Part shown: in pieces, positions 16,493-22,741 of the stretch
Position numbering within the stretch: the stretch's first letter is position 1
Layout of the letters: each line of letters opens with the position of its first letter
From: an uncultured beta proteobacterium
GTDB lineage: Bacteria; Pseudomonadota; Gammaproteobacteria; Burkholderiales; Burkholderiaceae_C
Direction: 5' to 3'
Length of the DNA: 23,876 nt
Assembly (NCBI GenBank): GCA_903958915.1
Contig: CAJBVC010000685.1
Coordinates: forward strand, 1-23,876
The notes under the pieces: generated by a model
What the model was told of the DNA's origin: nothing
Seen by the model: the letters and a program-made list of their open reading frames with translations, nothing else
The model's database searches: none
Translations under genes and position numbers: made by a program

Positions 16493-16969
16493 ATGCCCCA
16501 AATCCTACTGACACCTGCACAGCGCAAAGTGCACCGCGCCGAAGCCCATCACCTCAATCCCGTGGTGATGATTGGAAACGATGGCCTGACCGATGCGGTG
16601 AAAAAAGAGACCGAGGGCGCCCTTAACGCCCATGGACTCATCAAGATTCGCGTATTTTCTGACGACCGTACTGCGCGGGAAGTCATGTTTCAGACACTGG
16701 CGGAAGAATTGAATGCCGCGCCCATTCAGCACATCGGCAAGTTGCTGGTGCTGTGGCGCCCAAAGGTTGAAAAGGAGCGAGCGGTCGATGAAGACCGGAT
16801 GGCGGGCCCGCGCGATTTCAAGGTTCTCAAATACAGCAAGCGCGCCGGGCAACGCCCGGAAGTCAAGACGCTGCGGGTGCTGGGCAACCAGCGACTGACT
16901 GCGGGCGGTAACGTCAAGCGCGCCAAACCGAAACCCAAGGTTAGCCTGAAGAAGCGCAGCCAAACCTGA
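16493..16969 (+). CDS. yhbY: YhbY family CRM-domain RNA-binding protein
   Basis: A 158-residue protein whose first 95 or so residues are a complete CRM (YhbY) domain: [20 protein letters not shown], then [14 protein letters not shown] (the GxxG-type RNA-binding loop region), GLIKIRVF and GKLLVLWRP. YhbY binds pre-50S particles and assists ribosome assembly in E. coli, where it is about 97 residues. Here a basic tail of some 60 residues follows, ending in [17 protein letters not shown], probably extra RNA contact. The ATG at 16493 is chosen because homology begins there; upstream in-frame codons are antisense to rlmE. No Shine-Dalgarno is present, in line with a leaderless message. Confidence 0.9.
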   Translation: MPQILLTPAQRKVHRAEAHHLNPVVMIGNDGLTDAVKKETEGALNAHGLIKIRVFSDDRTAREVMFQTLAEELNAAPIQHIGKLLVLWRPKVEKERAVDEDRMAGPRDFKVLKYSKRAGQRPEVKTLRVLGNQRLTAGGNVKRAKPKPKVSLKKRSQT

Positions 16970-16993
16970 GTTTTTCCAACCTGGAATCAGTGA

Positions 16994-17021
16994 ACGGGTA
17001 TCAGCTAGATGCCCGTTTTTT
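16994..17021 (+). terminator. Intrinsic terminator after yhbY
   Basis: ACGGGTAT (16994-17001) pairs with ATGCCCGT (17009-17016), 8 bp with one G-T wobble and a 7-base loop, followed by a run of T to 17021. It starts 25 bases after the yhbY stop and overlaps the last codons of the converging SnoaL-like gene. The minus strand has no T-tract on the other side, so it acts mainly for yhbY. Confidence 0.8.
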
Positions 17022-17429
17022 CAACCAGCGCATCAAACCGCCAATCCAGGGCAGCTTCTCATACAGCTCCTCTGCTGCGTCCCAGTAGTCGCGGTGCATG
17101 GCAATGCGACCGTTGGTATCGAGCGTGAGGTGCGTTGCGCCGAAAATGCACTGGGGTTGGCCCGGTTTGGTTTGCTTGAACGCGAAACGAAACTCCCAGC
17201 AAAGAAAACACTGTTGACCCTGCACGACACGCTGAGTGATCACGAATCGCGGCTGCACCAAGGCTTCAAACATATGGGCAAAGATGCGCTGAATCTCCGG
17301 CAGGCCCCGAACATCGTTGAATGGGTCTTTGAAGCCGGCGTCTGGTGCATAAATCGCATTCAGCCGCGCCACGCTCTCGGGACTGAGTGATTCAAAGGCC
17401 TGCACGATCCTGTCAACTGCTTCGTTCAT
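17001..17429 (-). CDS. SnoaL/NTF2-like small protein
   Basis: A 142-residue cone-fold protein. MNEAVDRIVQAFESLSPESVARL is the leading helix. IYAPDAGFKDPFNDVRG is the typical start of the SnoaL/nuclear-transport-factor-2 family, and later HLTLDTNGRIAMHRDYWDAAEELYE is the characteristic strand-helix end (the DYWD is common in this subgroup). Such proteins are small isomerases, hydrolases or ligand binders; the activity cannot be read here. It is the last gene of the eight-gene operon and its ATG overlaps the SDR stop by 4 bases (ATGA). The same family accompanies Cfa-like, DUF1365 and FAD genes in other Proteobacteria, so it probably handles a lipid or lipid-derived intermediate. Confidence 0.8.
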   Translation of the reverse strand: MNEAVDRIVQAFESLSPESVARLNAIYAPDAGFKDPFNDVRGLPEIQRIFAHMFEALVQPRFVITQRVVQGQQCFLCWEFRFAFKQTKPGQPQCIFGATHLTLDTNGRIAMHRDYWDAAEELYEKLPWIGGLMRWLKKRASS

Positions 17430-18232
17430 ACCTGCTCCGCACCGGTTTTAAGACGACGCGTCAAGGCGAAATAGGGGCGGTACGGCAAACACCGCAATAC
17501 CTTCAGCCAGAAAGTGAAGCGCCTGGGGAAATGGATTTCAAAGGCACCGCGCGCCCAACCACGCAGAATGGCGCTGGCCGCGTCCTCTGGCTTCATCAGG
17601 GCCGGCATCTTGAAGTTGTTCTGCGCAGTCAACGGTGTATCGACAAATCCGGGATTGATCAACGAAACGCCGACACCAAGGGCATGAAGATCCAGGTACA
17701 AAGTCTCGGCCAGGTTGATCAGCGCCGCCTTGGTCGGGCCATAGGCCAGGCTTTGCGGCAGGCCCCGGTAGCCCGCCACGCTGCCGACCAGGCTGATGTG
17801 ACCGCGCTGACCCGGCGGCAATGCCAGCCAGCGTGGGGTCACCGCGTCGATCAGGTACAGGGCGCCGAGATAATTGACCTGGTTGTGCCGCTCTATGTCG
17901 GCCAGATCGATCCGGGTGGCTTCCATGGCATGGTAGTACCCCGCGCAATAGACCACGCAGTCCACGACGCCCTGCGCAAAAAGCGTGTCGACGCAATCGC
18001 GTACCGCATGCGCATCGGTGGCATCCAGCGGCATCGCTTGCGCGCCCGGATGCTCAGCAACAAACCCCTCCAGCGCCTGCGTCTTGCGCGCAGAGACGAT
18101 GACACTAGCCCCTGCGGCATGCAGCGCAGAGGCTGTGGCGCGGCCAATGCCAGTGGAGGCACCCACCAGCCACACGCGCCGGCCTGCCCACTGATCCATA
18201 CGTGGGTTAAACGGTATAAACGGAAAACCCAT
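17426..18232 (-). CDS. Short-chain dehydrogenase/reductase (SDR)
   Basis: A 268-residue classical SDR. Near the N-terminus WLVGASTGIGRATASAL is the NAD(P)-binding glycine motif, DATDAHAVRDC the cofactor-specificity region, and YCAGYYH replaces the usual NNAG. HNQVNYLGALYLIDA has the structural Asn. SLVGSVAGYRGLPQSLAYGP followed by TKAALI holds the catalytic Ser and YxxxK. NPGFVDTPLT follows, and a basic hydrophobic tail (RRFTFWLKVLRCLPYRPYF) may touch the membrane. The start is taken at ATG 18232, two bases after the DUF3833 stop, as coupled translation; ATG 18199 is possible. No Shine-Dalgarno is seen for either. The substrate is unknown; operon context points to a lipid. Confidence 0.88.
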   Translation of the reverse strand: MGFPFIPFNPRMDQWAGRRVWLVGASTGIGRATASALHAAGASVIVSARKTQALEGFVAEHPGAQAMPLDATDAHAVRDCVDTLFAQGVVDCVVYCAGYYHAMEATRIDLADIERHNQVNYLGALYLIDAVTPRWLALPPGQRGHISLVGSVAGYRGLPQSLAYGPTKAALINLAETLYLDLHALGVGVSLINPGFVDTPLTAQNNFKMPALMKPEDAASAILRGWARGAFEIHFPRRFTFWLKVLRCLPYRPYFALTRRLKTGAEQV

Positions 18233-18234
18233 GA

Positions 18235-18780
18235 TCAGCGCTTGACGAAAGACAGGGTGACTTCGCCCAGGCCAAACCCCCACTTGCGCATGGCGGCCTT
18301 GTTGAGCATCACGCGCTGGTTCATGAGGTACATCCAGTCGTCAAACTGCACCTCAATGATCCGTCCGTCGACCGGCAGCGCCAGCGTGTACGTCCAATGA
18401 AAGGCATTGCCCCGCTGTTGGCCGTTGGCAGTGCCGATCACATCGTCGGCGGTACCGGTGTAGCGGCCGTCCGCGTGGCGTGTGAGTCGCCAGATACGTC
18501 GCTGGGTGGACCCATCCGAATAAGTGAATGCTTCATCGAGCACCCCGGCGTCACCCTGCCAGGAGCACTCCATCACCACCGTAAAGCGCTTGACCACCTT
18601 GCCCGACCGGTCGGTAAAAACCCCGTAGGCGTCAAGCGTTCCATTGAAATAGTCACGCAGCTCCAGCACCGGTTTTTCAGCGGCATAGTCCTGAATTTGG
18701 GGCGTACCGCATCCCGCCAGCAAGAGAGCCGACAGAACCGCAGTGCACGCTGAGCGAACGAGGGATTGGTAGAGTTTCAT
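18235..18780 (-). CDS. DUF3833 family lipoprotein
   Basis: A 181-residue protein with a lipoprotein signal peptide: basic start MKLYQSLVR, hydrophobic core and the lipobox LLAGC with the lipidated Cys at 24. The mature part has LELRDYFNGTLDAYGVFTDR, VMECSWQGDAGVLDEAFTYS, GTADDVIGTANGQQRGNAFHW and YLMNQRVMLNKAAMRKWGF, the pattern of DUF3833. It folds probably as a beta-rich lipocalin-like domain (inference) on the periplasmic side. No residue after Cys 24 suggests inner-membrane retention (Gly at +2), so outer-membrane placement is likely. It overlaps the MFS gene by ATGA. Function is not known; the family is a regular member of the Cfa/FAD/DUF1365 cluster. Confidence 0.82.
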   Translation of the reverse strand: MKLYQSLVRSACTAVLSALLLAGCGTPQIQDYAAEKPVLELRDYFNGTLDAYGVFTDRSGKVVKRFTVVMECSWQGDAGVLDEAFTYSDGSTQRRIWRLTRHADGRYTGTADDVIGTANGQQRGNAFHWTYTLALPVDGRIIEVQFDDWMYLMNQRVMLNKAAMRKWGFGLGEVTLSFVKR

Positions 18781-20096
18781 GGGGTAGTTTGCACCGCGGT
18801 GCGAGGGGGAATAAGGAAAACCAGCGAGACAGCGGCCAGCGCCTTCAAGCCACAGGGAACGAGACAGTAGGCCACGGTGAGCATCTGCAGGGCATGCGCG
18901 TCGCGTGCGCCCGGCGCATACCCCAGCCAGCCCAAAAGCGGCAACGCGAGACCGGCGGCTAACGCCAGATTAAGTTTGGTGGCGAAATTCCACCACCCAA
19001 AGTACGCACCCTCGGCACGCCCCTGGTCGCCGGCCTGCGCGATCATTCCCGCCAGCAAGGCGCCGGGCAGTGCCAGATCCGAGCCCAGTGCGAAACCCGA
19101 CAACACACACACCACCAGAAACAGACCAGCGTCGCCCGCCCCGAGCAGCGATGCGCCCAGGAATGCGGCAATCGACAGGACCATGCCGAGTAACCAGGAA
19201 CGCTCCAGACCCCAGCGGCGCACGCACTGCAACCAAACTGGCATGGACAGGGCACCGCTGACAAAATAGAGACCCAGGGCAGCGGACTGCATCGACTCCC
19301 CCGCTTGCAGACGATCCTGGACAAAAAACAGCACCAGCGTGGCGGGTATGGCGCTGGCGATGCCATTGACCAGGTACACCGCCAGCAATCGCCGGAACGC
19401 CGCACTTCGCCAGGGCAGCCACAACCAGGAACGCGTGCTAAGCGTCGCGCTTGCGGCGCTTGCATCGCCGGGCACTGGCAGTGGCAAAGTCGGTGGTCGC
19501 TGCGCCCTGGTCCATGCCCACATGCCTGCTGCGAGACCGACCAGCAACAAGGCCAACAGCATCGGCACCCCACCCACAGCGGGCGTGACAGCTGCCATGA
19601 CAACACCGACCAAGCCAAGCCCTTCCCGCCACGCCACCACGCGACTGCGAAAAACCGCGTCACCGCCGAGCTTGGCTCCCCACGACTGGTGGGCTATGGA
19701 CAAGGCACTGTAGGCGGCGTAGGTCACGACCAACCACACGGCAGCCCACCGCACCAGCAACTCTGGCTCCTGCAGAGGCGGCACAAATAGAAGGGAAAAA
19801 CCCAGCGCCAGCACCATGGCGGCGGCAGCGCCAAACAGCAACACTGCGCGCAGTGAACGCGCATACAAACGATCACACAGGCGCCCGAGCAGCGGGTCGA
19901 TGATGGCGTCAAGCAAGCGCGCCCCCAACAACACCGCACCGAGTGCCGCCAGCGACACGCCCCACTCGCGGGCGTACATGTTGGGCATCCACACATACAG
20001 CGGCAGTGCACAAAATGCCAGCGGAAACCCGATCAGCCCATAACGCAGGCCGTGCAGGACACCCCAAGGTCCAGGCGCAGGAACCGCGTAGTTCAT
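18777..20096 (-). CDS. MFS transporter, GPH (glycoside-pentoside-hexuronide)-like
   Basis: A 439-residue polytopic inner-membrane protein with about 12 hydrophobic segments. Early on, LGARLLDAIIDPLLGRLCDR is the GPH/MelB-like signature (DPxxGxxxDR). GGDAVFRSRVVAWREGLGL is the matching loop, and FGWWNFATKLNLALAAG lies near the end, also as in GPH symporters. The start is placed at ATG 20096 (MNYAVPAPGPWG), because it forms a 4-base ATGA overlap with the upstream stop; the upstream in-frame extension is antisense-free but unlike the family. Sugars are the family norm, but relatives in Cfa clusters have no known substrate. A lipid or lipid-precursor role is inference. Confidence 0.85.
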   Translation of the reverse strand: MNYAVPAPGPWGVLHGLRYGLIGFPLAFCALPLYVWMPNMYAREWGVSLAALGAVLLGARLLDAIIDPLLGRLCDRLYARSLRAVLLFGAAAAMVLALGFSLLFVPPLQEPELLVRWAAVWLVVTYAAYSALSIAHQSWGAKLGGDAVFRSRVVAWREGLGLVGVVMAAVTPAVGGVPMLLALLLVGLAAGMWAWTRAQRPPTLPLPVPGDASAASATLSTRSWLWLPWRSAAFRRLLAVYLVNGIASAIPATLVLFFVQDRLQAGESMQSAALGLYFVSGALSMPVWLQCVRRWGLERSWLLGMVLSIAAFLGASLLGAGDAGLFLVVCVLSGFALGSDLALPGALLAGMIAQAGDQGRAEGAYFGWWNFATKLNLALAAGLALPLLGWLGYAPGARDAHALQMLTVAYCLVPCGLKALAAVSLVFLIPPRTAVQTTP

Positions 20097-20644
20097 GGGG
20101 GCGTGGCGCCCGCGAGCAGAGCCAGGCGCAGCGCCGGCTCGGAAGTCTGCGTTGATAGCCAAATGCCAAAGAAGCGCTGTGAAAACGCGATGTCCCGCAC
20201 TTCCCCCAATTTTCTGCCACCGGTCCAGAACTCGGCTCCGCGACCGGGTAGATGCACGCCGGTCAAGTTGTCACCAGCATTCACATTGGGGAAAAGTGCG
20301 CGCATCTGACTTTCCCACGCGGCTTCGTCCTGCGCCGTCATCGTCCCCTGACGCCGCATTTCCGCAATCGACCGCTTGGCGATCTCAGTGCCCTGCAAAC
20401 TGCGCAGGTACGTGAGGCTCAAGGCGAACGGGGTCTGGTGGTACTGCGCCCCACTAAAACCGGGCGCAGCCCACAAGCCAGCCCGGTACACGTCAAACCC
20501 CCAGAACGTCATCGTTGCCTGACCCGACAGCGTAGCCTCAGGCAGCACACTGCGCAGCTCAGGCGCCAAAGTTTGGGCCCGCGCTTGCAAGCTAAAAATG
20601 GCTATCACGCCCGCCAATAGTGCGTGAGAAGCTACTTTTTTCAT
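20093..20644 (-). CDS. Secreted chalcone-isomerase-like protein
   Basis: A 183-residue protein with a clear Sec signal peptide (MKKVASHALLAGVIAIFSLQ, cleavage probably after ARA near residue 23). The mature part has QATMTFWGFDVYRAGLWAAPGF, FALSLTYLRSLQGTEIAKRS and DNLTGVHLPGRGAEFWTGG, then FSQRFFGIWLS near the end, the pattern of bacterial chalcone-isomerase-like proteins. These are distant relatives of plant chalcone isomerase and of fatty-acid-binding FAP proteins, so a periplasmic lipid-binding role is plausible. Plant-type flavonoid chemistry is unlikely here. It overlaps the Cfa-like gene and the MFS gene by ATGA at each end. Confidence 0.82.
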   Translation of the reverse strand: MKKVASHALLAGVIAIFSLQARAQTLAPELRSVLPEATLSGQATMTFWGFDVYRAGLWAAPGFSGAQYHQTPFALSLTYLRSLQGTEIAKRSIAEMRRQGTMTAQDEAAWESQMRALFPNVNAGDNLTGVHLPGRGAEFWTGGRKLGEVRDIAFSQRFFGIWLSTQTSEPALRLALLAGATPP

Positions 20645-21918
20645 AGCGCTCTGGTCTCAGGCTTTGCCAGGGTGTATTGCACCAAGCTGATGTCGCCGGT
20701 ATCAAAAGCCGCCTCGCAGTAGCACAGGTAAAACTCCCATATGCGCAGGAATCGCTCGTCAAAACCCAGTGCCGTGACCTCCGCCTTGCGCGCCAGAAAT
20801 GCACCACGCCAGCGGCGCAGTGTCTCTGCGTAGTCGCTTCCAAAAGCGAATTCGTCGACCACTTGCAGTCCGGCATCCTGTGCCTGGCGGCGAAACTCGC
20901 GCGGACACGGCAGGCAGCCACCAGGAAAAATGTATTGCTGGATAAAGTCGGTCGAACGGACATAGCGGTCAAACAGCGCATCGTCGATCACGATGCTCTG
21001 GATGCAGGCGCGACCGCCGGGCTTGAGCAATCGGCTGACCGTCTGAAAGTACTGCGGCCAGTACTCCCGGCCCACAGCCTCAACCATTTCAATGGAGCAG
21101 ATGGCGTCAAACGGTGCATCATGGATGTCTCGGTAGTCCTGCAGCCGCAAGTCTGCCGATGCGCCTGGGCCGGTCGCAACGCCGAGACGGTGCATACGCG
21201 CATTGGCATAGGCTAGTTGCTCCGTGCTCAAAGTTACCCCCACCAGGCTGGCTCCGCGCTGTGTGGCCTCCTGTGCCAGCGCACCCCAGCCGCAGCCTAT
21301 TTCGAGTATGCGGTCGCCACCGCGTACCCCGGCCATGTCGAGCGCGCGCCGCACCTTGGCGGTCTGGGCCTGCGGCAAGGCCCGGGAGTGATCGCCCTCA
21401 AACCAGGCCGATGAGTAGTTCATGGTCTCATCCAGCCACAACCCATAAAAGGCGTTGCCCAGGTCGTAATGGGCGTGGATATTCTTGCGGCTGTTGGCGC
21501 GGCTGTTGTGCTGCAGCAAGTGCTTGATGCGGTACAACAAACGCCCGCCCCAGGTGCCAAACACCATCGCGTCGACCTCGGCCCGATTGGCCGAAAACAC
21601 CTTGAGCAACTCGGTCAGGTCAGGGGTTGTCCAGTCCCCCGCGATGAAGCTCTCGGCAAAGCCAATGTCACCGGACTTGAGCGCTGCGCCAAACACATTC
21701 CAGTTGTGCAGGGTGATGCTGGCGCTGGGGTGGTCGGGGGTGTGCATGCTGTGCTGCTGCGGATGCTCGCCGTAGCGGCGCTGCGAACCATCGGGCAGGT
21801 GCAGGGTTAGCGCCCCGTGGCGCAGGTTTTGCAGCAAGGCCAGTGCCGTGCGGGCGGCAGCCGGTGCTCCCTTGGGGAGTGCGAAAGGGACAGCGGTGGT
21901 GACAGTGTTCAAGGTCAT
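20641..21918 (-). CDS. Cyclopropane-fatty-acid-synthase-like SAM methyltransferase
   Basis: A 425-residue enzyme of the CFA synthase family, which adds a SAM methyl to the double bond of phospholipid acyl chains. The N-terminal lipid-binding part (about 30-130) leads to HAHYDLGNAFYGLWLDETM, then NYSSAWF, the SAM motif ILEIGCGWGALAQEA (about 204-218), GVTLSTEQ, the LQDYRDI block, SIEMVEAVG and YIFPGGCLPCPREF. Compared with E. coli Cfa, the cage residue Cys 139 is Ser (YSSAWF versus YSCAYW) and His 266 is Gln (ACIQSI versus LLHTIG). The Glu of EMVEAVG, the Ile and the Tyr of GSDYAETL remain. So the reaction may differ from cyclopropanation. Start is ambiguous: ATG 21918 has GGAG touching it, while TTG 21912 has the same GGAG at 6-base spacing. 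Confidence 0.9.
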   Translation of the reverse strand: MTLNTVTTAVPFALPKGAPAAARTALALLQNLRHGALTLHLPDGSQRRYGEHPQQHSMHTPDHPSASITLHNWNVFGAALKSGDIGFAESFIAGDWTTPDLTELLKVFSANRAEVDAMVFGTWGGRLLYRIKHLLQHNSRANSRKNIHAHYDLGNAFYGLWLDETMNYSSAWFEGDHSRALPQAQTAKVRRALDMAGVRGGDRILEIGCGWGALAQEATQRGASLVGVTLSTEQLAYANARMHRLGVATGPGASADLRLQDYRDIHDAPFDAICSIEMVEAVGREYWPQYFQTVSRLLKPGGRACIQSIVIDDALFDRYVRSTDFIQQYIFPGGCLPCPREFRRQAQDAGLQVVDEFAFGSDYAETLRRWRGAFLARKAEVTALGFDERFLRIWEFYLCYCEAAFDTGDISLVQYTLAKPETRAL

Positions 21919-21943
21919 CTCCAATCAAGGTAAATGGTGCGGG

Positions 21944-22741
21944 TTAGCGGGTAACAAAAGCTTCTGGTGGCTGGGGCTTGCGAAAAAATGGGACTTTCTT
22001 TAGCCACAGGCGTGCGGCCTGCAGGTGGATGTGCCACACCACACCCAGGGTCATCAACGGGTAGCGCCACAAGGCACGTCGCTGGGCCGCTGGGGTCAGC
22101 GGCTCCAGCACACCGCTGACACTGGTTTGCACCAGCACACCCTGCTCGTCACAGTAGTCAATGCGGGCCACCGTGCGCTCTGCATCCTGTGACTGGCTGC
22201 GCATGAAGCGAAACCGATAGTGGCCCTGCACCGGGTTGAAAGGTGACACATGCATCACCTTGTCGGCGCGCTGCTCCACACCGTAGCGCGGCGCATCCAG
22301 CAGGTAACAATGCCGCTCGCCGAAGGTGTTGTTCACTTCCACCACGATGGCCCGAAGTGCCCCGTCCTGGTCGTCTTTTGCACGGTGGCAGTACCAGAAA
22401 CTGACGGGCTTGAAGGTGAAGCCCAGTACCCGCGGATAGCAGTGCAACCAGACCTCGCCAGTGGCGTCGGCAATGCCGTGACCGTGCAGCAACTCGTCCA
22501 GCCAGGCCAGTGCCCCGCCTTGCGCCGGTGTTCGACCATCACCGTGGTCGGTCTCGAAAAAACTTAAGAGTCCGGACCGGTTGATCGCCCAGGAACGACT
22601 TTCTTCGACTTGAGGCTGTGCAGCCAACGAACGCAAGGGCAGCATCAGGAAGTAGGTGGGGTATGCAAAGGCATGCTGCTGTGGCCGCAGACGGCTGTGC
22701 CGCACCTGTCCAAAGCCCACCAAAGGCACGGGCATCCTCAC
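21944..22741 (-). CDS. DUF1365 family protein
   Basis: A 265-residue protein of the DUF1365 family. It has VRHSRLRPQQHAFAYPTYFL near the N-terminus, LHCYPRVLGFTFKPVSFWYC in the middle, VEVNNTFGERHCYLLD, then KVMHVSPFNPVQGHYRFRF. Near the end RALWRYPLMTLGVVWHIH and ARLWLKKVPF are typical, with a hydrophobic helix. The start is GTG 22741: it overlaps the upstream stop as GTGA and has GGAG at 7-base spacing (22749-22752), whereas ATG 22735 has no room for one. DUF1365 almost always accompanies the FAD oxidoreductase and a Cfa-like enzyme. Its activity is not established as far as I know; a role in fatty acyl modification is inferred from context. Confidence 0.9.
   Translation of the reverse strand: MRMPVPLVGFGQVRHSRLRPQQHAFAYPTYFLMLPLRSLAAQPQVEESRSWAINRSGLLSFFETDHGDGRTPAQGGALAWLDELLHGHGIADATGEVWLHCYPRVLGFTFKPVSFWYCHRAKDDQDGALRAIVVEVNNTFGERHCYLLDAPRYGVEQRADKVMHVSPFNPVQGHYRFRFMRSQSQDAERTVARIDYCDEQGVLVQTSVSGVLEPLTPAAQRRALWRYPLMTLGVVWHIHLQAARLWLKKVPFFRKPQPPEAFVTR

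Noticed and set aside
18192..18212. TGATCC followed by TAAA on the + strand, suggestive of an ECF11-type promoter
   Set aside because: Spacing is too short, it points against the operon, and no + strand gene follows.
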